Positions 1 through 10,777 of a stretch of 39,901 bases of DNA are shown in pieces. This stretch comes from Gamarada debralockiae. Taxonomy: Eukaryota; Ascomycota; Leotiomycetes; Helotiales; Hyphodiscaceae. The first letter of the stretch is position 1. Every line of letters starts with the position of its first letter. The notes under the pieces were generated by a model. That model was not told the origin of the DNA, searched no databases, and was given only the letters and a program-made list of their open reading frames with translations. The translations under genes and the position numbers were made by a program. The stretch is from positions 1 through 39,901 of the forward strand of contig NXFV01000643.1 of the NCBI GenBank assembly GCA_002803225.1. The letters run 5' to 3'.

Positions 1-1700
1 GAGACTATGTAAGAAGTGTTTTCTTAATTTTTTCGTTTTTATCATCACCGACAAGGTCGGTCGACTAATTAGAGGTCTTTCACTACAAGTATAGTGTAGT
101 CGTATATATTTGATTTAGCGACGCAGGAGGCGGTCTAGCTTAATGTAGAACGTGGGTAGCAGCTTCTTCCAACTTGCAGAAGCGTGATGCCAAGCTAGTT
201 TTAACCATGGTTATAGCTGGGGCTTTACTGTCTCTACGTCCAAGGTGTCATCCGAGGGAGTTTTGATCCTCACTTTGAACTTCTAGAGTTAGAGGGCTAG
301 TGCAACAAACCAACTTTATTAAACCTTCTTTGTCGTCAAGACCTTGAGACTTTACTTTGGACTCTGAGAGACTGAATGCGACGAGTAACAAAGAACAGAG
401 CGTAGCCAAATTAGCCGCCACAACCTCAAGGTAATGGAGACGTCGGATGAAGGAGAACTTATAAACCTCTAACTTTCTGGCTTGATTTTCGTAATAACTG
501 TCAGAAATATGTAAGGGTGGGGCACATTATAAGTGATTAGATGAATAGATAGTGCTTGGTACGTCCTAGATGGCTTATCAGTATTAGTACTAGTATGACG
601 ATGTCGTTTAAATACACAAAATGAAATATGAAAATGGTTAGAATGCACTCGGCGTAGAAGCAGACTTGAGTAAAGACAAACATTACCTGGAGGTTTGTTA
701 ATGCTCTAAGCTTTAGATTTAAACCAGATCGCATGCGAAGTATTGTGGCCGGTCGAGGTTATTGACTGCTCTTCTCCTTCTATAACTTTGCTTCAAATTT
801 AGGCATTTGTGAAGATAAAGATTGCTTGTAGAGCACGGCATTAAGGGACTTTATTCGCGGCTTGGTTCGAATCTTTTCTTTAGGATAAGAACAAATCGTG
901 GGGAAAGTCGAGGCTGAGATTTGTTGCTCGGTCTGGCTACGAAGTCTAATTAGCACTAGTGATATTCTAGGAAGGCCGAGCAGGGAAGAGCCAAAGAGCG
1001 AGATGGGAAAGTGGTAAAGAGGATACGACTGTGAGCCGGTCCGTGAAAGCGATAAATCTGACGTCTCCGACGAGTGATAATTGTTCGATCACTCTATCCG
1101 ATGTCTAAAAACGAGTGTTCCTGCATTCTAGATTTTTAACCAACCTTAGCCACTTCTTATTCGTGGAAAGGCAAAGGATGAAAATGCGGAAATACAGTGG
1201 GATGAGATGCTAAAAGAATATTGGGGACGAGCTGTGGAGGCTAGTGGACATCGGCGCTGCTACTGAATGGAGAGTCTTTTATTCCTGTCATTTTGTGATA
1301 CCATATGCCAACATGCGAACCTTGGAGTGGTTAAATTAATTTAATCAATCTATGCAAGGGCTGCGAGTACTCTATTACTCTTGTCTTAAGGCTTTCTTCG
1401 TATTTTGCCTATATTCAATTGACTGATTTCCTATTCAATTTCCTTATGCGCTCTTCCTCCCCACCCAGAACCGTGGTTTCTAGCCAGCAGATTTGCAGTA
1501 GCGTCCTTTTCTGATCGGAAAGCTTGCATATGATGATTCCCAGGGTACTATGCTAGTGGCTTCTCGCGGCAAACATTATATTAACTACCTTCGTCTCGAA
1601 TTCGCGGATGATAGGGGTGAATAAGTGGACTTAGAGGTGCTTGTAGAACTAGCGCTAAAGACTCGTCGCCATAATTTACCACTATCCTATACCACTGGTC
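1..1700. other. Gene-free leading region
   Basis: No reading frame of convincing length or recognisable protein motif was seen on either strand. The stretch is moderately AT-rich with frequent stops in all frames, as expected for old, mutated intergenic or transposon-derived DNA. I see no tRNA, rRNA or clear tandem repeat in it. Confidence 0.5.
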
Positions 1701-1739
1701 TATTTCATTAGTCAAATTGGCAGGTCTAGGAGGTACGGT

Positions 1740-1900
1740 GATATCTGTGATTCGGGCGTAAGGAGGCCCTGATAGAAGGTCTTAAAGGAATAATGCTAAA
1801 GGAGCAGGAATACGACCGTAAGGTCAGAACAGCGGTAAAATCGGTCCGTAAATTGTCCGTAAGCCGACTATGAGCTGACTGTTTTGATGTACTATATATG
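1740..1900 (+). repeat. LTR-like dispersed repeat, copy 1 (degenerate)
   Basis: This stretch resembles 7740-7905. Both contain several CCGTAAG or CTGTAAG words. They share the order GGCGT..GGAG.CCCTGA, then CCGTAAGCC(A/G)ACTAT, then GACTGTT..GATGTA and a TATATAT run. Copy 1 is the more diverged. The short length, lack of coding potential and TATA-like tail suggest solo LTR remnants or another non-coding mobile repeat. No flanking target-site duplication was identified. Confidence 0.5.
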
Positions 1901-2391
1901 AGGTCTGAAACTCGTGGAGAAAGGAGAGAAGACGGAAAAATTGAAGCCTTTGGAAGCCTATTTTTGAACCAGTATCATATGCACCACAGTGTTAGGGTTC
2001 TCATAACAACAAGTCAAACCAGCATCTAATCATCGATTATCTCGTACTTATAGATTGGGGTGTGGTCGTAGCCTCCGAGGTTCCTAAAACAGTAAGGAAG
2101 TTACGCTCCTGAAACAAGGGTAAAGGCAGGACGGACGATTGTGCGATGGAAACAGATTCTTCAACTAGCAACAATAGTGGGTATTTTGCCTTCTAAATGT
2201 CGAATAGACAGAATTGGACCGATTGGGGTCTGTACACCGGTAAAGTGGCGATTTAAGACACGCAATCGGACCTTGTGGTTGAAAGAGGTAGAATACGAGG
2301 AGATGTACAGAATATCGCACAGTTTAAATACATCTTCCAGACTTTTTCCTCACGCAACACTTTTCTCATATCTCCCTCCCATAATCCTATT
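1901..2391. other. Intergenic, 3' flank of the GFA gene
   Basis: No supported gene. Open frames on the plus strand at the right-hand end (about 2141-2700) are antisense shadows of the GFA-domain gene and its 3' region. Confidence 0.45.
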
Positions 2392-2895
2392 TCATGCGTG
2401 CATCGCGCCGTCGTACTTGTGTACGCCTTCGATGTCCGGCAGCCAGTTATACTTGTTTCCGCTGTAGATCTCGACGCGAGGCTTGTACTTGGTGTCGTTC
2501 AAACTCAGGTCGTCGATGGTGCCAGCCTTTACAAAAACAATACCCGGTGCCACCTCACTCTTCACGTACACCAGCGTGCCACAGTCCTGGCAAAAGTAGT
2601 CCGTTGAGTTCTTGCCCGAGTCGCCCCTGCGCGTATACATCTTTGGGGTGCCCCCTGTGGAGTGGAAGTCGGAGGCCTGCAGGAGGAGGCTGCTAGAGTA
2701 CGTCGAGCTGGAGGAGCGACGGCAGGAATTGCAATGGCAGAGGGCCTATAAACGAGAAAAGAAGGACGGTTAGCACTAACGAGAAGCTAAATTTGTTATA
2801 ATGAAGCCAGCTAGCCAGGCGGTACTTACGGCGACAGCAGGCTCGCCATCAAAGGAATATTTCAGGTTACCGCAGGCGCATCCTCCAGTAGTCAT
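2392..2895 (-). CDS. GFA-domain (glutathione-dependent formaldehyde-activating enzyme-like) protein
   Basis: Two exons: 2895-2830, then an intron 2829-2746 with a GTAAGT donor and TATAG acceptor, then 2745-2392. The start is the ATG at 2895, because the protein then opens with MTTGGCACGNL, the usual start of this family. Zinc-binding cysteines are all visible: CxC in GGCACG, then LCHCNSC at the start of exon 2, then CQDCG about 40 residues later. This matches the CENP-V/GFA fold, whose founding member condenses formaldehyde with glutathione. Most fungal members have no known substrate. The predicted length of roughly 140 residues is normal. The protein is presumably cytosolic, with no signal peptide. 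No lesion is visible and its neighbours are unrelated. Family assignment is strong; substrate is unknown. Confidence 0.82.
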
Positions 2896-3090
2896 TTTGG
2901 TAGCTACCTTGGCTAGTATTTCATTAAAACTACTGTAGGTTGCCTTGGACCTTTGCGGTTGAGGAAGGGACGTGATTGAAGTAATAGACGTCAAGAAACG
3001 AACAAATAATAATCTCGAGGGATTGAAAGTGGGAAATAACGGACCAAAGTTCAAGAAGGGGAGGTCAGACTTTAAGTTGCCAAGGATGGT

Positions 3091-3200
3091 GGGGTTTGTG
3101 CCGAGAAGAATGGGTTCTGTGCCGAAGTATGGGTTCTGTGCCGACGAATGGGTTCTGTGCCGAAAGAATAGGTTTGCTGCACTGATCGGTTGGGTTCTCC
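3091..3200 (+). repeat. Tandem repeat, unit about 19-21 bp
   Basis: The word GGGTTCTGTGCCGA recurs with 4-6 base spacers. Well-conserved copies start near 3111, 3130 and 3149, and weaker ones lie on both sides (GGGGTTTGTGCCGA near 3090 and GGGTTCTCCGC near 3191). It lies upstream of the GFA gene start, on the far side of its promoter. Overlapping frames read through it but have no other coding support. Confidence 0.7.
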
Positions 3201-4258
3201 GCTAGTTGATTTTATGAGATATATTACCTACTAAAGCAAGTCCTTAGTTGTACCAGGCATCTCATTCTCTGTTAAGAGGCTAGTTCCTACACGAATAGAA
3301 TCTATGACTCTTTGTACTTGGAAGATAATTCGATATCGTTTAAGCCTACCCAAGAACGCCTTGTAGTGTAATTGTTATAGTGATCTTCATATTGATATCG
3401 CGTGTCAAGTATAGATCTAAACGCTCAAGCGCTCCGTAGCTTAATGGAAACGGCTTCGCAACTACAGGAGACTCAGAATTACAATAAGAATAGAGGTTTC
3501 TCTGCAGATTTCTTCACTGCTATGGATGGCTGTACAGTGCAATGACTCCATGGGTGCCAATCGTAACAAAATTTGCATTGGTGAATATGCGATTTAAGCA
3601 TAATGGAGCTCCTCCAGATAGGTGGCTGGCAACTATGGCGTCCGAAAGAAGGGAAAAAAGTTAGCTGTCCCAGGTAAGCGGCTGGTCTACATGTCTTTTT
3701 ATTTGAGAATGAAATCATGCAGGTCCTTTACCCAGTCTGTGGGTATAACCTGCATATAGCTGCAGCTTAGATCTTCCAGCTGTTTAACCTTCACGAACGT
3801 CCTCGTAAGCTATCTGAATTTTGTGGCGTGTCTCACAAACCCCATTTGCTGCAGAAGTTCGCTTCCGTCTCTCTCAGTCACAATATCCTATAGTTCTTTC
3901 CATCAACCTATCTCGCGAAGGATAGCATCAGCAGTTGCTTCTACAGGGAAGCTATTTTGTTGCGAGGTCTGATTTGTTGAATGTGAAAGCAGCTTGAGAG
4001 TAGTAATCCATGGGCTATGTATACAGTGAGTGACTCATACCCTAGGTAACAGGGTCAAGTGGGTTATGACTCAGATGTCACGTTACAACATATTCTTGAG
4101 TCATAGTAATCGATTGCGGCGCTCCCAGAGGTCAGTTTCAATTCCCTTGTTAGAGGCGGAGAATACCTTGGTGTGGAGTATTAGGGCATAATACTCGTAC
4201 GTGTACAGTAGGGCCAGGGCTTGATTGTGGACGTGAAGAAAGAGCATGAAACTAAAGG
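3201..4258. other. Intergenic region with no supported gene
   Basis: Frames on both strands are short and unrecognised. Around 3431-3480 the sequence begins like a tRNA 5' half (GCTCCGTAGCTTAATGG) but does not fold into a full cloverleaf. Three TGA(C/G)TCA words occur at 4031-4103. Nothing else is identified. Confidence 0.45.
4031..4103. promoter_or_regulatory. Cluster of three TGA(C/G)TCA words (Gcn4/AP-1-type)
   Basis: TGACTCA occurs at 4031-4037 and 4068-4074, and TGAGTCA at 4097-4103. This heptamer is the core site of fungal Gcn4/CPC1 and Yap-type bZIP factors. Three within 73 bases is more than chance would usually give, but no convincing gene starts close by, so a working promoter cannot be claimed. 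Confidence 0.25.
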
Positions 4259-4438
4259 ATGCAAGAGGAATTTGATAGTATAATGGTATTAAATATAAAG
4301 GAGATGGAGTGGATGGTACCACATCAATTACAAGCTGAAACAATTAGCAGTGGTGGTGGCGGTGGGGACGGCGACAGCGACACTGATAGTCAGCTGTCGG
4401 AGCGTAATAGTAGTGTGTTTGAAGATATAGAGCTCTAG
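4259..4438 (+). other. Short ORF, acidic Ser/Gly-rich C-terminal tail, possible transposase or gene remnant
   Basis: A 59-codon frame starts at the ATG at 4259 and ends at TAG 4436-4438. It begins MQEEFDSIMV, has a hydrophobic-aromatic patch (EMEWMVPHQLQ), then a glycine run, then an acidic serine-rich tail ending VFEDIEL. Such tails are common at the C-termini of fungal transposases and nuclear proteins. An upstream in-frame stop and the repeat that follows suggest a fragment of something larger. I do not recognise the family. Confidence 0.25.
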
Positions 4439-4490
4439 GAATAGCTATAAGAGGCGGCAGGGATATTGTAAATTGCTTTCATTAATCTCA

Positions 4491-4580
4491 ATTAGCAGGG
4501 TGGCATACTGAGTAATTAATATTAGTATAGGTGGCATACCAGTAATATTGATTAGTTTGGGTGGCACGCCAGCAATTTGC
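4491..4580 (+). repeat. Three tandem 30-bp repeats
   Basis: Units begin at 4491, 4521 and 4551, each starting ATTAG, followed by GGTGGCA(T/C)(A/G)C and an AGTAAT/AGCAAT word. The period is exactly 30 bases and the copies are imperfect. A very AT-rich stretch follows (4581-4640). Confidence 0.75.
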
Positions 4581-4914
4581 CGTAAATATTATAAAAATAT
4601 TAAATTAATTAAAATACAGTATAAAATATAAATTTCTACAATGTAAACAATGCTGGTGTCAAGCCACAACATGCATGTACAGTACGTGGTGGAGTTTTCC
4701 GGCGTTATTTGAAGCGGGGTTGGCAACTCTGATCATGTAGAGCACAAATTTTTAGTTACGCTTATTTCTCCAAGAGTAATCCATTGTCTGTACGAGGAGC
4801 ATATTGTGAATTGAGTACTCCACTCGTCAAGGAACATTAGGCAGACGAGGAAGCTCGTCTATTCCCCACGACCCCGCCGCACTTTCGTCAGCGCATTCTA
4901 CAACCTTGCGTGGC

Positions 4915-6054
4915 ATGAGCAGCCATGAGCTTGGCTGCTCAATCGGTGATGGAATAATGCTTGCTCAGCCGGTATGGGAGACTCTCCAAGGGGCTAGACA
5001 AACCTGCGGGGAACATGGGGAACTTGCGCGCGAGGTATCAAGCTTGACAGGGTCCTTCAACGCCTTCAAAGAGGGCTCGCAAATCCAGATTCGATATCAA
5101 TCGTGCTAGCGATGGCAGACGACAGGAGCTCAACGAACTTGGAAGCAGGTGTGAGCAAATCGTCAATGTCATGCATACGATTGTGGTGAAATACAATGCT
5201 TTAGCAGATGATAAGGAAAGTGGAGAGTAGCTATGGCAGAAAGTCAACTTCGGGAATGGTGAAATACTAAACCTTGCGGAGATCAGGCTCAAGTTATCGG
5301 CGCACACATCCGCAATTTTGATGAGCGTGAGCCTCTGTTCTTTAGGCTCCCAAGGGAGGGTTGAGAAGCAACTCGATAATGTGGGTGGGTGATCTAGACG
5401 AGATTCGGAAGAAAGCGGATTGGATTGCAGCCAACTTAGCGGCCAAGAATGTGACGAGACAGGCTGAACTCCATACGAGAATGATCATAAGGGCTTCTGG
5501 AGGGAACTGCGGCACAGGTCTTATTAAACAGGGATATCGCAGTTCTGTTATTCGCAAAACAGACATCTAATAGAACATATGTGGAAGAGCTTGGAAGTCG
5601 AAGGGTTTTGGATCAAGATCATGATGGAAGTGCCGATGAGTTCCAAGCAGAGGGTGCGAGGCTGATAATGGTGCCCGAAGAAAGTTTAGCATCAGGCAAA
5701 GCCTACAAAAGCACGCGGATCCAGAAGATGCCGAGTCAGAGTATGTTCCTACGTCATTGCAAAAGACTGTTGGTCTCGAACAAACCCCATGACAAAAGTG
5801 GTAACGCATCGTTGTCGTCGTCCAGCAGCGAACATTACTTGGATTCGCATTCCACTTCTTCAAAGGCCCCGCAGACTGTTGATAAGTCTAGTAGCCAAAA
5901 GTCGGATGCGGCCACGTGTGTGCTCCAAGACCTACAGATATCAGTCACCGGGGATTTCTGGCTTAAGGATTGGTGGTGGTGCGACAGCGACGCAGATCAG
6001 AGCGCTCAGAGCTGGCTTAGCTCGTATGTCGGCCAATGTGGGGTAGATATGTGA
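4915..6054 (+). pseudogene. Decayed fungal NLR/STAND-type N-terminal helical domain protein
   Basis: Pieces of one protein are readable in order but in different frames. An N-terminus from ATG 4915 contains GDGIMLAQPVWETLQ and CGEHGELAREVSSL. A frame shift falls near 5045-5090, then comes a segment with RQELNELGSRCEQIV, a TAG at 5228-5230 and FGNGEILNLAEIRLKLS. Another shift near 5395 leads to GDLDEIRKKADWIAANLAA. More shifts lie near 5490-5560, and the last piece (GSRRVLDQDHDG) runs to a stop at 6052-6054. The order and motifs resemble the helical N-terminal region of unnamed fungal proteins often found with NACHT/STAND receptors, but that link is from memory. With at least three frame shifts and a stop, no full-length product is possible. 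Splicing cannot easily rescue it, because the joins lack GT-AG borders. Confidence 0.6.
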
Positions 6055-6533
6055 TGATCAGCATCGCAGAGGGTCTGCAGCATCAATATTAGGAGGGAGG
6101 ATCGGGGATTCTGGTCGACTGGGAGAATCTGAAGTTGCGGCGTGGCCGATCAGATGCGCCCTGGGCTAGGCAGAAGGGCTGGATAGGCGCGTGCAGAAGT
6201 AGAGGAAAGATGAACCAAGCGGCCGTAAAACCCTGGTGTTGCTAGGTAGTGCAAAGGGGAAGGGAGGAGGAAAAGAACGAGAGGTGGAAAGGACGCGGTT
6301 CTTATACCCGGCGAAAGCAGCGGCAAGGCCCGTGCACGCGCCCTCCCCGATGCGGCGGTCGCGTTTTCCTGGCGTGCGCTTAGGGCCGCTAAATCATGCG
6401 CTTCTTTTTTGCTAGGCTCGTAAGGCTTTCCCGGCCTTCTCCCCAAATCTTCATACACGAGCCTGCTCAAGTCCATCTTATAAGTAGTCATTATCTCTAG
6501 CGGTGTTCAAATGTCGGCCACCTTAAATCTAAG
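6055..6533. other. Intergenic, putative promoter of the F-box-like gene
   Basis: A minus-strand open frame of 113 codons (6150-6491) lies head-to-head with the gene at 6534, with a gap of about 40 bases. It opens MTTYKMDLSRLVYEDLGRR and has an Arg/Ala-rich middle. I do not recognise it, and its low-complexity second half makes it doubtful. Otherwise the stretch is empty. Confidence 0.35.
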
Positions 6534-7637
6534 ATGGTCAATATTCTAGGGATGAGTTGGGCGCAAAAAGAGGGACAAGTCGCCGCAACGGCTTGTCACT
6601 TCCTCGCCCTCCCCCTTGAAATCCGCCATCTCATATATATCTTCCTCATCGACGAATGCATACCAAAATCCTCCCTCTACTCTCGCTTCATTGCCCCATC
6701 ACTCGGACGCCCAAAGCCGGATCTCATAATCACGGCCACAAAGCTGATCTTTCCTTCCCAGCGCCTCCCGTCTAACCTCTTCTACGCAAACCATCAAATA
6801 TACACCGAGCTTTCTGCCCTGCTCTTCACCCGAATCAGCCACCTCCAACTAACTGGCGATTTCCTTCTTGGTCTCACGCCAACCACCCAGATCTTCGATC
6901 TTCTCTCCCAGCGTCCTTGGATTGCGAATTCTGTCAAGAAAGTGACGATAACCCTCAAAACAGCAGGAATTATCCCACTGATTGGAGGGCCAGCAGGAGC
7001 CGTAGCCATCAACTGTGAAGTGATGAAAGCGCACCCTTGGCTTGAGGAACGTCTGAGGGCTGCGGAACTTAGCGTCAGGCCTTTTGACCTCAATACCCTT
7101 CTCAAGGTTAAGGCAAAATCATGGTTCTGTTTTTGGTCGGAGAAGTTTAGTCTTAGGAAGAGTAGTTCTGGGATCCTTAGATGGCCGTGGTCATTAAGAC
7201 AGGGAAGTGGGATGTTCAGTCGGTTCGCACAAGATCGTTCAAATGGCCACAACACTCTTCCCAACCTCGCAAATGCCTTCACCACATTCACTCAACTCTC
7301 ACGAATCGACTTCGAAACCGAACAGGCTTTCCTCCTTGCGCTCTACCCTGCGCCTCTGCTGCCCGAACCCTCCTTCTCCTCCTTCCTACCCTTAGCCGAG
7401 AAAGGGGTCAAAGTCAGTATTCTATTGCGTTACTGGCAAGTCATGAGTTTCAGGAACATGTTGTTAAAGAATGGGGGTAATAGTGAAGGTATAAGGTTTT
7501 GGAATGTGGGTGTTGAAAGTGGAGGAGGGAAGGAAGAAGAGGTCGAAGTAGAGTTTGAGAGGATTCTTTCTGAGCGTCAGGCGGGGATGTTAAGGTCTGT
7601 TCGGTATCGACTATTCGATTATGTAGGCGAGGAGTAG
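6534..7637 (+). CDS. F-box-like (2EXR-type) hypothetical protein
   Basis: An uninterrupted 367-codon frame. Residues ~22-38 read ACHFLALPLEIRHLIYIFL, matching the LPxEIRxxIYxxL helix that opens the fungal F-box-like/2EXR domain, followed by a second conserved patch around LPSNLFYANHQIYTEL. The rest is a variable fold with scattered hydrophobic helices and an acidic Glu/Val-rich C-terminus (EEEVEVEFERIL). Such proteins are numerous in moulds and are thought to act as interaction or ubiquitin-ligase adaptors, but functions are rarely known. The start could be Met1 or Met7 (MSWAQKEG). There is no intron, no lesion and no signal peptide. The gene stands alone between a pseudogene and a repeat. 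Confidence 0.72.
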   Translation: MVNILGMSWAQKEGQVAATACHFLALPLEIRHLIYIFLIDECIPKSSLYSRFIAPSLGRPKPDLIITATKLIFPSQRLPSNLFYANHQIYTELSALLFTRISHLQLTGDFLLGLTPTTQIFDLLSQRPWIANSVKKVTITLKTAGIIPLIGGPAGAVAINCEVMKAHPWLEERLRAAELSVRPFDLNTLLKVKAKSWFCFWSEKFSLRKSSSGILRWPWSLRQGSGMFSRFAQDRSNGHNTLPNLANAFTTFTQLSRIDFETEQAFLLALYPAPLLPEPSFSSFLPLAEKGVKVSILLRYWQVMSFRNMLLKNGGNSEGIRFWNVGVESGGGKEEEVEVEFERILSERQAGMLRSVRYRLFDYVGEE

Positions 7638-7739
7638 ATGCAGCGGAGTGGAGGTGGCCTAGGTGAGTGAAATAACGTAAATATAGAAACTTACGGGTTT
7701 TAACTGATGCTTTCTAGCAAGCAGACTGTAATAGGTGAT

Positions 7740-7905
7740 GGTGTCACAAGCCTAGCTCTAGGCGTCAGGAGACCCTGAAGGAATGGCAATACGGCTGTAA
7801 GACCAGGCTGTAAGCGGCCGTAAGAGAGAAGGACGGACTGTATACTGGCCGTAAGCCAACTATAGGCCAGACTGTTGATGTATAATATATATACAAGCTC
7901 TGTAA
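7740..7905 (+). repeat. LTR-like dispersed repeat, copy 2
   Basis: The better preserved partner of 1740-1900. It contains GGCGTCAGGAGACCCTGAAG, four (C/G)(T/C)GTAAG words and CCGTAAGCCAACTAT, then GACTGTTGATGTATAATAT. A short TATA-rich core precedes a CT-rich stretch. It could be a solo LTR or the 5' LTR of a lost retroelement. A matching second LTR was not found nearby. Confidence 0.55.
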
Positions 7906-10777
7906 GCTACAGGACTTAGAGGGCTTACGCTTGAGTCTTACATTGACCTTTACAGACGAAAGCATGCATTACAGCCACTATACTGAACTGCTACTTCTCT
8001 GGTATACTATGATCCCTCCTGTTACCCTCCAGCTACCTCAGCTATTACAGCTCTTAAGAGGAAAAATACTAGACGTCTTTATTAAGAAAACAAGCAGATA
8101 AAGAAGCTTAAACGCTAGAGGATTCCTTTTGCATTACTTACAAGTCAGATTACTAACTCTATATGACCCATTCTTAAAAAAGAGAAAAATGCAAAAGGAA
8201 TTATAAATAGTATAAAGAGTCTAGATACTTTGAAGAGCTTAATGGCCCTAGGAACCACACATTAATTCCATTTAGCCTAAAGATGACTATCACCATAGTT
8301 ATACTTAACAGAGAGAGTAAAGTTATCTAGTCTATAATAAAGACAGGGAATGCTGTGGATTTTATAACCCTGTATACTATTAAGCGCCTAACAGCAATTT
8401 CTCACCAAGCATCCACAATCTTAAACTATGACACTCACAGCCTCTGAATATAACTTCCTCCCTTCTCCCCTTACACTCACCTCCTCTACCCCGTGCCTGC
8501 CGTCTCCTCTACGCCTACTGTCTCCGCATCGATAACCGCCAGCGTCTGACATACCTCTGTGGGTCCTTCCTCAACAGTTGCGATCCCGATGTCCCTCCCC
8601 ACACCTTCGCCAATGTATGGCCTCGCTATATCTAGCACAATCAACGATTACATCACTGCCCTCCTCGTCAAAGACTTAGTCGCCTTCCTCAACCCCACCT
8701 TCCGCTAGCTTCTCATCAATATTACGCTACGTAGCCTTTACGCATAATCCGGCGATGGTGGCATACACTGTATCCTTCGAGAATCCTTTAAACACCTTAC
8801 TCCCTAAAAACGTTCTACAGTATACGCGATGAGCTGTATTTCAGCACCTTGGAACAGCGTGAGCCTGATACCAAGGAGCAGCCTGTATGATTATTCTAGT
8901 CGAACCTTAATCCATTAAAGCTGTACATCAGGATGTCGGTGCGGCGCATAAATTCAGGGGGACTGATTGGCAGAAGGATAAGGCCCTTTGAAATCCCTTG
9001 TCACAATCTAAGGTCGAGCTGTTATCTCTACCCATTGAACGAATTCTATCCGACTCTCGGCCGTACTATGTTCCAGCGCGTGTGTACTGCGGCCAGGGTT
9101 CGGTCGGGAACTTATGGAAGATCCAACCCAAAGAGCAAGCCACCCGCGCCTCAGGGGGATGAACGTGCCCCGCCGTGCATTGGTCACTGCGAAATATACA
9201 ATCGAGCGCTACAACAATATTCCTCTACTACTAAATATTAAATCTTCTTACTAAATAGAAGAAGCCTTTGAAAAATTTGATTGATGGGCAATTATGCATT
9301 TTCTGAAAAAGTACAAACGCAAAAACACATAGTGCATACTTCTCTGTCTGTAATTCAATTTAGATTCTCTCCTTTCCTCTCCTCCTGATCCATCTCGTCC
9401 CTTGTCGTCAACTCTTGAATAGAAATAATACATTGCTAGTCGGCTAGCCCTAGCTGTTGCTGCAAAGCTTAGTTACTCTGCAGAGCTCGATAAAAGCGAG
9501 GTAGCCTTATATTTTTTATACGCATCAAGCCTGCCAGTGTTGTCCCATTTTCTAAAACCTGGCGCACACTTTCGAAGAGAGCTAACTCAGCTAAATTCTG
9601 ATGTGAACTCTCGCCCTCCTTTCATCATTCCATACGTAAGGCTGTAAGACGGAACAAACATACAAGGATGGTTGAAGATTCCGGAGGCTTGAATAAATAC
9701 TTAATGATGTGAGGGAATTGGACAAGAACTTGAAGACCGCCAGTGTACTCCTCTCGCTCTAACAGAGTGTGGTCTGCGCTTTCAAGCTCATCCCGAGGTA
9801 TCAATTTGCCGTTTAGCTTCAAGGAGATGTAATATGAGGTCTACGCTCTTGTTGTTGCTATGGCGACGGTTTATTTATATATCTGTCATGTTCTGGTAAC
9901 TCTACGATTTTCCCTCTTAGATATCAATACATTTATGATTTTGCTGTAACAGCTACTATTACTATTACTTTTAAAATTACGATTCTAAAATCACCTGACC
10001 CTACTAGTCTTGACCTAGGAATTTTCGCCTGATCAGGAAGGACGGCGGGTCTGGGGGCAGCACCTTGCCTTACGAGGCCTAGTGGAACGCGTTTTGGCAG
10101 GCGAGGCTCCGGAATATAATAATGTTAATTAATTAATTGAGAATTATTATATAAAGTAAAGAAGATAAGAAAGGGACTAAAAGTTAGTAAGGATTATTAA
10201 TTGCTTATAATAATCCTTGATTAAAAACCATACTGAGAAATCCTCTAATTATTCTGCCTACACTAGAGCAACGTCGCTTCGGATCAGACATTAGGTAGGC
10301 ACATGCGGACGAGTCGAGAATGTAACAATAGCTATCACTTCAATTTCCCTCCACCAATCTTGGGAGTCTTTGTACGTTCCTGGTCTGGGCTACTCATCTC
10401 GTTGGCGCTAGATCTCCCACCCGAGGCTCCGTCCCTACTGCACGACATCGAGCAAATCAGGAGACAGTATACCGTGGACGTTGCTAGATCCCACCTTCCT
10501 TTGGGCGCCGCTCCACTCCGCAGGCTATACTGGATCCTATGGCAAAGGCTCGCTCTGCTCACTTGGCACGATCTACACCAATATCTCAGATACGGCAGGG
10601 ATACGATCACCTTCCACACCGATCCTTCACGTCTTCGCTGACAAACCTAAAATTATTTTGAAACGCTAATACAATCGGAATATCATCAAAGGATCCCATT
10701 AAAGGCACGCTGTGGCGCCTCTGGACCCAAGTTCCTCTCTAAACTCGCCAACATCACCACCAGGTTAGCGAGCAAAC
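7906..10777. other. Long gene-free region, probable degraded mobile-element DNA
   Basis: No supported gene in almost 2.9 kb. A CT-rich tract at 8440-8720 shows fragmentary protein-like runs in several frames broken by stops. A 102-codon frame at 8933-9241 and a 112-codon frame at 10303-10641 have no recognisable motif. The stretch at 10110-10250 is very AT-rich. The region directly before 10778 is presumably the promoter of the reductase gene. Confidence 0.4.

Noticed and set aside
3431..3500. tRNA-like 5' half (GCTCCGTAGCTTAATGG)
   Set aside because: The D-arm-like start is suggestive, but I could not form an anticodon stem, a T arm or a closing acceptor stem.
6150..6491. 113-codon minus-strand frame next to the F-box-like gene
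   Set aside because: No recognised motif and a low-complexity second half; it may be promoter sequence open by chance.
6794..7480. Several frames overlapping the F-box-like gene on both strands
   Set aside because: They are shadows of the 367-codon gene, which carries the recognisable domain.
8933..9241. 102-codon plus-strand frame
   Set aside because: No motif and surrounded by degraded sequence; not enough for a gene call.
9625..9822. 65-codon minus-strand frame
   Set aside because: Protein-like composition but no family, no start context and no neighbouring exon that fits.
10303..10641. 112-codon plus-strand frame before the enoyl-reductase-like gene
   Set aside because: No motif; an equally long frame exists on the other strand, which points to chance.
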